A stretch of DNA of 32,683 nt from Parahoeflea olei. Lineage in GTDB: Bacteria; Pseudomonadota; Alphaproteobacteria; Rhizobiales; Rhizobiaceae. The notes beneath the pieces are model-generated. The model saw only the letters and a list, made by a program, of their open reading frames with translations. It searched no databases and was not told where the DNA came from. The translations under genes and the position numbers were made by a program. Numbering within the stretch: position 1 is the first letter of the stretch; every line of letters begins with the position of its first letter. Below, piece by piece: positions 25,156 to 31,190 of this stretch. The DNA is taken from NCBI RefSeq assembly GCF_001703635.1, contig NZ_LQZT01000005.1, positions 106,878-139,560 of the forward strand, read 5' to 3'.

Positions 25156-27789
25156 TCAGAAGCGGCCATTGGCCGAGATGCGGAACGAGCGACCCTCGAC
25201 CCAGGGCTTGGAATTGCCGGCGACGGCATTGCCGGTTTCGTCAAAGAGGTTGTTCACCATCAGCGAGAACCCGAAATTGTCGGTCATCTGGTAGGAGGCC
25301 GAGACATTGAAGGTCAGGACAGCACCGAACTTCTTGTCGTCGTAGACGTCGTGCCGGTAGCCGTTGAACATCTCGTTCACGCCGGTGTCGTAGACCCCGT
25401 AATAGCCGAGATTGAGCGCGGCCTCCGCCGCGGTGGTGAAGCGTCCGTCGAACCAGTCGGCCGTAAGCAGGGCATTCATGCGCACCGGGATGTCGAGATT
25501 GCCGGTGACCGCGGTGAAGCTTTCCTGCGTATAGCTCTCACCCTTGTAGAGGATGTATTCGAGCTCGCCGTCCGTGTCGAAATAGCTGTCGGTTGAGCGG
25601 GACTGCTCCGACCAGGTGGCCGAGCCGATGAAGGTCAGGCGGTCGAGCCGGGGGATGTGGCCCACGTCAAGATTGTTGACATAGTCGAGCGTGGCCGAAC
25701 GATAGGTGCTCGCGCCGTCATTGGTGAGCCGGTAGCAGGTCGAAGACGTCGTCGCCTCGCACCCGGCGCGGGCAAATTCGTCGTGTCCCTGGCGGTCGAG
25801 CAGCCTCAGGCGCACCAGTCCGCCCATCAGCGGCTCCTGGACTGCGATGCCGAGCACCGTCTCGTCCTTGTAGGGCGTGTTCAGACCCGAGGCCTCGTAG
25901 GAATAGACGCCGGTGTCGGCGCGTTCGGTCCACTCCGCCTCCACGTTTCCGGCGGCATCGTGGCCGCGGGTATAGGTCTGGCCGCGCGGCTGCGCATCGC
26001 GCAGGGCATAGGCGAGCGTCGACGCGCTGTAGTAGCGGTTGAAACCAGCATTCACCGACAGCCAATCGAACGGCTTCACCGTTGCCGTCAGCCGGGGCGA
26101 GAGATTGAGGTTATCGAAATAGTCTTCGTAATCCGCCCGCAATCCGGCGCGCACGTTCAGCCAGTCGGTGACGTCCTGGTCGAGTTCCAGATAGGCGTTC
26201 GCCTGGTTGACCGTCCTCTCGACGTCGAAGGTCTCCCACACCGACTTGATGCGCGCATATTGCTCGCTCGTGCAGGTCTCGTCGCCGTCGGGGCATGTGA
26301 ATGCGCCACCTGCGGGCGAGGCGGTCTCGCCTGTCGCCGTGCGGAAGGACGTGTAATAGGTCAGGTCCTTGAGGCGGTGGCGCCTGCCCTTGACGCTTTC
26401 GAACTGTGCGCCGGCGGTGAATGTGCCCATGAAGATCTTGCCATCGACGTCGGCGCGCATGCCGTTCGTCGTCTGCGACTGCTCGAAACTGCCCCAGCCG
26501 CCCGTGTAGCAGATGGTGTTGGAACTGATGGCCAGATCGGAAAGCGCTTCTACCGGCTGGGCCCGGCAATAGGAATCGGTCGTCGTGGCGTCGAACGTTG
26601 TCTCCCAGACGCCGCCGACCTTCTTTCGCCGCATCCCCACCCAGGCGTAGGAGGTGTCGGCGTTCGAATAGTTGCCCGTTTTCGACATGTCGGAATAGGC
26701 GGCCGTATTGACGTGAAGATCGGCGAGGCCGATCGCATCGACGACCACGCCGTCGAACTGCCGGTCCCAGTCGAACTTCAGCGTCGTCGCCTCGTTCTCG
26801 ACGTCGATATGCATGTCCTGGTATTCGGAGCTGACCCAGAGCCTGCTTGAGCGGGTGGCCTTGAGCGAGGAGGAGAAGCGGCCGATATCGGTGTCGAGCA
26901 CCGCGTCGAGATTGTAGAAATCATTGGTCGAATCCTCGTCGGCGAAGGTCGACCCCATCTCGTAGGATTTCTGGATCGTGGTCTCGGCCTGCTTGCGGGA
27001 GAACCGTCCCATCACCGAAAGGACGTCGTTGACCCGGCCACCGACCGAGACCGCCGTATCGGTCCGGCTGAACGACGGCTTGGCGCGATCGAGCGGATTG
27101 GTGCCGTCATCGGTGCCCAGATGGTAGTTCACCATCCAGTCGGCATGGTGGCGCACGTCAAACTTCACCGCGAAGTCCTGCTCGTCGGCCTTCTGCAGCT
27201 TCTGCACAACCACGCCGCCGAGAAAATTGCCGTAGCGGGCCGAGACGTTGGAATCGTGCACTTCCACCGAGGAGAGGAAGCTCGCCGGCACATAGTTGGC
27301 TTCCGGATGCAGGCCGTAGAGCTTGTCGGCATTCGGGAAGCCATCATCCGACAGCTCCGTGGCCGATCGCTCGACCGTGCCGGTGAGGTTGTTGTTGGAA
27401 ATCCCGTCGAGCACGAAATTGTTCTCGTAGGTCTTGCCGCCGGAAATCGACAACAGCCTCGGGCGGGTGTCCAGCAGGTCCTGGTCATTGATGCCGGCGT
27501 CGTTGTCGGTATCGTCCTGGTACTGCACGTTGGGAAGGTTGCGCAGCGCGTCGTTGGGATCGCCGCTGCCGCCCGAGCGCGTGCCGATCTCCTCGGTGCC
27601 GAGATTGCGCTGGCCGTCGATGGTGGTCTTGTCGCCGAACAGCGAGGCGAGAAAGTCCGCGATCCTTACGGAGATCGCCGGAAGTTCCGTCGTCTCCTGG
27701 GCCTGGGCCGGATTGACGGTAATGGATGATGTGTAAACGGCCGACGCGAGCAATGTCGCGCGCATGGCCATGGATGCCTGCCCCCGCAT
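25156..27789 (-). CDS. TonB-dependent outer-membrane receptor
   Basis: An 877-residue outer-membrane receptor. The signal peptide ends at about AQA (30), just before QETTELPAI. A plug region follows (about 60-220: DALRNLPNVQYQDDTDND, LLSISGGKTYENNFVLDGIS, SARYGNFLGGVVV), then a long beta-barrel with alternating aromatic strands. The C-terminus reads SFRISANGRF, ending in the terminal Phe of outer-membrane proteins. Such receptors import ferric siderophores, haem or other metal complexes using TonB; no TonB/ExbBD is in the window and the ligand is unknown. AGGGGGA precedes the chosen ATG. A RirA-type box overlaps the -35 hexamer, implying iron repression. It is the first gene of an operon with the di-haem peroxidase. 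Confidence 0.92.
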   Translation of the reverse strand: MRGQASMAMRATLLASAVYTSSITVNPAQAQETTELPAISVRIADFLASLFGDKTTIDGQRNLGTEEIGTRSGGSGDPNDALRNLPNVQYQDDTDNDAGINDQDLLDTRPRLLSISGGKTYENNFVLDGISNNNLTGTVERSATELSDDGFPNADKLYGLHPEANYVPASFLSSVEVHDSNVSARYGNFLGGVVVQKLQKADEQDFAVKFDVRHHADWMVNYHLGTDDGTNPLDRAKPSFSRTDTAVSVGGRVNDVLSVMGRFSRKQAETTIQKSYEMGSTFADEDSTNDFYNLDAVLDTDIGRFSSSLKATRSSRLWVSSEYQDMHIDVENEATTLKFDWDRQFDGVVVDAIGLADLHVNTAAYSDMSKTGNYSNADTSYAWVGMRRKKVGGVWETTFDATTTDSYCRAQPVEALSDLAISSNTICYTGGWGSFEQSQTTNGMRADVDGKIFMGTFTAGAQFESVKGRRHRLKDLTYYTSFRTATGETASPAGGAFTCPDGDETCTSEQYARIKSVWETFDVERTVNQANAYLELDQDVTDWLNVRAGLRADYEDYFDNLNLSPRLTATVKPFDWLSVNAGFNRYYSASTLAYALRDAQPRGQTYTRGHDAAGNVEAEWTERADTGVYSYEASGLNTPYKDETVLGIAVQEPLMGGLVRLRLLDRQGHDEFARAGCEATTSSTCYRLTNDGASTYRSATLDYVNNLDVGHIPRLDRLTFIGSATWSEQSRSTDSYFDTDGELEYILYKGESYTQESFTAVTGNLDIPVRMNALLTADWFDGRFTTAAEAALNLGYYGVYDTGVNEMFNGYRHDVYDDKKFGAVLTFNVSASYQMTDNFGFSLMVNNLFDETGNAVAGNSKPWVEGRSFRISANGRF

Positions 27790-27845
27790 GCGATCCCCCT
27801 GATGTTGCTTGGAAAAAAGGGCTGGCTACGGGCTGGCTGAAGCGG

Positions 27846-27875
27846 CTGATACGTTAACTTGATAAAAAGAGTCAA
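27846..27875 (-). promoter_or_regulatory. Promoter of the TonB-receptor operon with RirA-type IRO box
   Basis: On the minus strand a -35 TTGACT (27870-27875) is followed by 18 nt and a -10 TATCAG (27846-27851). The palindrome TTGA...TCAA, containing TGA (27860-27862), nine bases and TCA (27872-27874) on the plus strand, overlaps the -35. This matches the RirA operator core TGA-N9-TCA and is the second such site in the window. Confidence 0.65.
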
Positions 27876-28000
27876 CTATTAATTCGGCATTTCCCGGCAT
27901 TCGTTTGCCGGCCGCAATCTGCGGTCATCGCCGAGAAGACAGCACACGCGCATTTCCCGTTTTCTCGCCGCGAGCGCCGGGAGCCGACCGCTGCAACCCC

Positions 28001-28123
28001 TACTCCAGAGACGCTGATTCCACCCGCATCGCCGGCGATGCAATGGAGAAGGTCGTGGCCATGTTCGCCGATGGCCAATCGCCAAAATGGCCAACCTTGG
28101 CCAAGACCGTGGCAACCTGTTGA
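28001..28123 (+). pseudogene. Possible 3' remnant of a tyrosine-recombinase (integrase) gene
   Basis: The last 40 codons of an open frame ending in TGA at 28123 read YSRDADSTRIAGDAMEKVVA and on. This resembles the extreme C-terminus of alphaproteobacterial phage-type integrases, where the catalytic Tyr begins a Y(T/S)R-x-AD...RxA...AM pattern. The sequence 5' of the tyrosine in the same frame shows none of the other catalytic residues, so at best a truncated relic remains. It stands 10 bp before a tRNA-end-like sequence and before a mobilisation module, which suits an element boundary. The resemblance is from memory of the family and needs a search. Confidence 0.35.
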
Positions 28124-28133
28124 AAAAAGAGAC

Positions 28134-28149
28134 TGGTGGGCCCGGAGGG
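28134..28149 (-). other. tRNA 3'-end-like sequence, possible attachment-site remnant
   Basis: The minus strand reads CCCTCCGGGCCCACCA, the form of a tRNA acceptor 3' strand with CCA end. No complete tRNA can be folded from the adjoining bases. Integrases commonly use tRNA 3' ends as attachment sites. The same bases also form a small GGCCC-GGA-GGGCC hairpin, so the likeness may be accidental. Confidence 0.25.
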
Positions 28150-28250
28150 CCTGCCGAATTCCAAAAAATTCAGCAGCTTAACCCCGCGTGGGACGAAGAC
28201 CCCATTTTATAAAAATCAATGGCTTAGTAAAGCCGCCGTCCCACTTTTTC
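28150..28250 (+). other. Candidate oriT / nic region of the mobilisation module
   Basis: Three inverted repeats are packed here: GAATT-N6-AATTC (28156-28171), GGCTT-N4-AAGCC (28221-28234) and GTGGGACG (28188-28195) paired with CGTCCCAC (28237-28244). Just 3' of the first is GCAGCTTAAC (28173-28182), and within the second is ATGGCTTA (28219-28226). Both resemble the ColE1 nic site CTGG/CTTA(AC), which fits the ColE1-type relaxase encoded 1.3 kb downstream. The patch is AT-rich and non-coding. The T-run after 28244 also allows a terminator or attenuator reading. Confidence 0.4.
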
Positions 28251-28302
28251 CGGCCGTTTTCGGCCCTTCTTTCCCGGTCGCGTTGCGCCCAGGGAGGCGC
28301 GC

Positions 28303-29064
28303 ATGAGCGGGGTGCGGCCATTTCGGGACGTGAAGCTGCAATGGCTTCAGCAGTTGAGCTGCGACAAGGATTTGAGCGACAGCGCGCGGTCTGTGGCGCT
28401 CTACATCATCACCACGCATTTGAACGGCCACACCGAAAAGGCGTGGCCGTCCTATCAAACGATTGCCGACGCGACCGGCAAGAGCGTCAAGACCATTCAG
28501 CGCGCCGTCCGTGAACTTGAGGTCAAAGGATGGTTCGAGGTCCAGCGCGGAAATGGCGTCGGGCACAACACAGAATATCGTCCCTCAGCAGCATCGATTT
28601 TACGCGCATCGGACGCCCGCGAAAAGACGGACAAAGTTGTCACCCTTTACCCTGACAAAGGCGGTCAAAATCGTCCGGAAAGGCGGTCAGATGTGTCCGG
28701 CGAAGGGGGACAAATATGTCCACCAAACTTAGAGAAAGAAAAAATATACAAACCTAACCCGCGCGAGGACGCCCCGCCGCGCGTCGAGACGCAGCGAGCC
28801 GTCCCGCTCGTTTTCGTGGCCGAAACCAAAGCAGATCAGGTCGAGCAATGGCGCTCCTGGTTGCGACGTCACGGCTTTCCTTCGATCGACGCCTTGGGCC
28901 TTCGAACGGTGAAAACCAGGAAGCCGGGTTATGCTTTGCCGGGCTACTGGCCACCTGATGACACAAGCCCCAGCGCCCTCGATTGGATCGCATTCTTCAG
29001 CCGTCGCCGTGAGCACATCGCCGATGAACCCGCGAGGCAAACCGATCTTCGGAGGGCGTCATGA
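28303..29064 (+). CDS. Winged helix-turn-helix protein of the mobile module
   Basis: A 253-residue protein. Residues about 15-90 form an HTH_36-type winged helix: SDSARSVALYIITTHLNGHT, then AWPSYQTIADATGKSVKTIQ and RAVRELEVKGWFEVQRG. A long hydrophilic linker follows, and the C-terminal part contains EQWRSWLRRHGFPSIDALGL. Such proteins precede mobilisation genes in many alphaproteobacterial plasmids and islands and act as replication initiators or regulators; which applies here is not shown. GGGAGG lies just before the ATG. Its stop overlaps the MobC start by 4 nt (ATGA). Base composition is less GC-rich than the chromosomal part of the window. Confidence 0.75.
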   Translation: MSGVRPFRDVKLQWLQQLSCDKDLSDSARSVALYIITTHLNGHTEKAWPSYQTIADATGKSVKTIQRAVRELEVKGWFEVQRGNGVGHNTEYRPSAASILRASDAREKTDKVVTLYPDKGGQNRPERRSDVSGEGGQICPPNLEKEKIYKPNPREDAPPRVETQRAVPLVFVAETKADQVEQWRSWLRRHGFPSIDALGLRTVKTRKPGYALPGYWPPDDTSPSALDWIAFFSRRREHIADEPARQTDLRRAS

Positions 29065-29543
29065 CGGATGGCGATTTGAAGGGAGCAAGGCGACCCCTGT
29101 CATACGGCGAGCCTTCTGACAGGGAGCCTTGTGAGGGGAGGCAGGCCTCCCCTTCAAACCCCACCAAGAACGCCCGGCGATCGCCCAAAGGCGACCTCAA
29201 TGCCGTCGTGGTTTTCCGCTGCACGGCATCGGAAAAGCAGGCGCTGACCGCACGCGCAGCGCGGGCCGGTATGCCCTTTGCCACGCTGATGCGGGAAGCG
29301 CTTGGCCTCACCGAGGCGCGCCGCCGCCGTCCGGTCCCCAAGGTGGCCCCTGAGCTGGTGCGCGCCGTCGCCCGGATCGGCGGCAACCTCAACCAGATCG
29401 CGCGATGGCTGAACACGGCCCAGGTTCAGGGCCAGGTGTCCGCCATCGACGCAATCACGGTTGCCGCGCGCCTGGTCGCGATCGAGCGGGCGCTTTCGGA
29501 AACGCTTGAGCAGTTCACGGCCAAGGATGGCGCGCCGTGCTGA
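29061..29543 (+). CDS. mobC: MobC-family relaxosome accessory protein
   Basis: A 160-residue protein. After a variable, basic N-terminal about 50 residues comes a ribbon-helix-helix-like segment (VVVFRCTASEKQALTARAAR, then GMPFATLMREALGL). Next is the MobC signature VARIGGNLNQIARWLNTAQV. MobC proteins bind oriT and help the relaxase open the strands at nic. It is translationally coupled on both sides: 4-nt overlap with the HTH gene and 7-nt overlap with the relaxase gene. The order MobC-relaxase matches mbeC-mbeA of ColE1-type plasmids. Confidence 0.9.
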   Translation: MTDGDLKGARRPLSYGEPSDREPCEGRQASPSNPTKNARRSPKGDLNAVVVFRCTASEKQALTARAARAGMPFATLMREALGLTEARRRRPVPKVAPELVRAVARIGGNLNQIARWLNTAQVQGQVSAIDAITVAARLVAIERALSETLEQFTAKDGAPC

Positions 29544-31162
29544 TCAAGTTCTTCCGAAACGGCCAGGGCGGCGGATCGGGACCGGTTGACTACCTGGTCG
29601 AGCGCGACGTCGTCGCCTACGACCAGAACCGCAACGCGATCCGCGACGAGCGCGGCGAGATAATGCTGTTTGCCCGCGAGCCTCTGCCGGAGGTGCTGCG
29701 CGGCGATGCAGACCGCATGCGCGCGCTGATCGACGCCTGCCCGCACCAGTGGACCTATCGCGCAGGCGTCATCGCCTTCACGGCGGAGGACGCGCCCAAC
29801 CCCACCCAGCAACGGCAGGTGATGGACGCCTTCGAGAACCTTGCCTTTGCCGGCCTCGAAGCCGACCAGCACGATATGCTTTGGGTCCGCCATACCCACG
29901 AGGGCCGCGTCGAAATGCATTTCGTGACGCCGCGCATGGAGCTTGCGAGCGGGCGCAGCCTCAACATCGCGCCGCCCGGCTACCAGAAGCATTACGACGC
30001 TTTGCGCGATGTTCTGAACAAGGAACACGGCTGGAACGATCCGATGGCGCCGGAGCGCGCCCGCGAGACCGTCAGCCTCATCGAGAGTGTCAGGCGCGGT
30101 GATGCGCGTGAGCTGATCCATGACTGGATCGTCCAGCGCATCGAGACCGGCGAAATCCATGACCGCCCAAGCATGACCGAGGCTTTGACGGGGGCTGGTT
30201 TCGACCTTCCGCGCGCCGGCAAAAACTACATCACCGTCCGCGATCCAGAGACGGACGAGCGCTGGCGTCTGAAAGGAGACCTGTTCCGTGAAGACTGGAC
30301 CCGAGAGAATACCCTTGAGCGAGCGCTTGAAAGATCGGCTGGCGAGCCCAGCCGCTCCGGAAGCCGGCTCGACGCCATCGACCTCAACGAGCTTCGAGGC
30401 CGATTGGAGCGAAGCCTTGAAGCGCGAGCAAGCTACAATCGAGACCGATATCCGCAGCTTCACCGACGCGAACCGCCAGCACTTGAGCGAGGCGCTGGCG
30501 ATGACCGAGGCGGACGTGAACCGGCTCCGGTCGATGGTACAGCCGTTCTTCCTGACCATGGGCGCGGTGGCACTGCTGATCGTCCTGTTGAGCTTCACCG
30601 CGAGTTGGTTTTGGGCGGGGCTGATGATCGACCGAGCCCAGAGCGCCAGCCTCTGGCAAATGGGCTTGCAGATCAACCAGACCAGCAACGGCAAAGTCCT
30701 GACCTGGGACGTCAACCGCCTTCAGCTGATCACCTGCCAGGCAGGGACCGCCAAAACACCATGCCTGAAGATCGTCCAGGGAGATTGACCGATGACCGGA
30801 ACCACCAGACCACCGATGCCCGAGAGCCTGTCGCCGCTGGAGCGCGAATTGCTGGGTTACGTCGAGACGTTGATGAACACCTTGCAGAGCGGAACCGCGC
30901 AATTCGAGGCGCTGGAGAAACGCTCGACCGACATAATCGAAAACCGGCAAGCGGCTTTGGAAGGATCGCTGAAATCGCTCATCGCGTCACAGGCTACCTT
31001 CATGAACGCCTGGCTCGCCTCCGGCAATCATTCCAGCGGCACGGCCTCGACCGAGCTGGCGGAAGCGTTCGCCCTTCTGGAGCAAGCCGAAGCGATGCTG
31101 GAGGCGGTCGCGCCGCCGACGTGACAGCCCGACCGCCTGCGCCAAGTCGCGGCCGTAACTGA
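29537..31162 (+). CDS. mobA: ColE1/MbeA-type (MOB-P) relaxase
   Basis: A 541-residue relaxase that nicks oriT and stays bound to the transferred strand. The N-terminus, (M)LIKFFRNGQGGGSGPVDYL, aligns with ColE1-group relaxases, giving Tyr19 as the catalytic tyrosine. The metal motif WVRHTHEGRVEMHF places His119, Glu126 and His128 where ColE1 MbeA has His-Glu-Asn. PRMELASGRSLNIAPPGY and RWRLKGDLFRE are further family blocks. The start is a GTG at 29537 overlapping mobC by 7 nt. The C-terminal half (from about residue 255) is charged, low-complexity and rich in R, D, G and P. It is encoded by DNA that simultaneously encodes two other proteins in another frame (30288-31124). A final arginine-rich helix (LRRDVDEHLAERNRAIRG) is kept. 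Confidence 0.93.
   Translation: MLIKFFRNGQGGGSGPVDYLVERDVVAYDQNRNAIRDERGEIMLFAREPLPEVLRGDADRMRALIDACPHQWTYRAGVIAFTAEDAPNPTQQRQVMDAFENLAFAGLEADQHDMLWVRHTHEGRVEMHFVTPRMELASGRSLNIAPPGYQKHYDALRDVLNKEHGWNDPMAPERARETVSLIESVRRGDARELIHDWIVQRIETGEIHDRPSMTEALTGAGFDLPRAGKNYITVRDPETDERWRLKGDLFREDWTRENTLERALERSAGEPSRSGSRLDAIDLNELRGRLERSLEARASYNRDRYPQLHRREPPALERGAGDDRGGREPAPVDGTAVLPDHGRGGTADRPVELHRELVLGGADDRPSPERQPLANGLADQPDQQRQSPDLGRQPPSADHLPGRDRQNTMPEDRPGRLTDDRNHQTTDAREPVAAGARIAGLRRDVDEHLAERNRAIRGAGETLDRHNRKPASGFGRIAEIAHRVTGYLHERLARLRQSFQRHGLDRAGGSVRPSGASRSDAGGGRAADVTARPPAPSRGRN
30288..30788 (+). CDS. MbeB/MobB-like membrane protein nested out of frame in the relaxase gene
   Basis: A 166-residue protein wholly inside the relaxase gene in a different frame. 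It starts at a GTG preceded by AAAGGAG at about 9 nt, the best ribosome-binding site in the neighbourhood, although that sequence is also relaxase codons. The N-terminal about 85 residues are hydrophilic and helical (ALKREQATIETDIRSFTDAN). One strong transmembrane segment follows (FFLTMGAVALLIVLLSFTAS and on, about 88-112), then a C-terminal domain with TWDVNRLQLITCQAG. Layout and position correspond to MbeB of ColE1 and MobB of RSF1010, which stabilise the relaxosome and link it to the membrane. Homology was judged by eye. Confidence 0.8.
   Translation: MKTGPERIPLSERLKDRLASPAAPEAGSTPSTSTSFEADWSEALKREQATIETDIRSFTDANRQHLSEALAMTEADVNRLRSMVQPFFLTMGAVALLIVLLSFTASWFWAGLMIDRAQSASLWQMGLQINQTSNGKVLTWDVNRLQLITCQAGTAKTPCLKIVQGD
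30792..31124 (+). CDS. MbeD/MobD-like protein nested in the relaxase gene
   Basis: A 110-residue acidic helical protein, also inside the relaxase gene and in the same frame as the MbeB-like gene, starting 3 bp after its stop. AGGGAG lies 8 nt before the ATG. The N-terminus (PESLSPLERELLGYVETLMN) resembles MbeD/MobD proteins, and heptad-like patterns (FEALEKRSTDIIENRQAALE) suggest a coiled coil. In ColE1, mbeD similarly lies inside mbeA and contributes to mobilisation and entry exclusion. Its presence completes an mbeC-A-B-D-like set. Confidence 0.75.
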   Translation: MTGTTRPPMPESLSPLERELLGYVETLMNTLQSGTAQFEALEKRSTDIIENRQAALEGSLKSLIASQATFMNAWLASGNHSSGTASTELAEAFALLEQAEAMLEAVAPPT

Positions 31163-31190
31163 TCCTCATTTCCTTTTGGAGTTTCGATCC

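Noticed and set aside
28134..28149. A complete tRNA gene on the minus strand
   Set aside because: Only the CCA-end-like 16 bases fit. The bases to the right give no T-loop GTTCRA motif, anticodon arm or D-arm, so a full tRNA is not supported.
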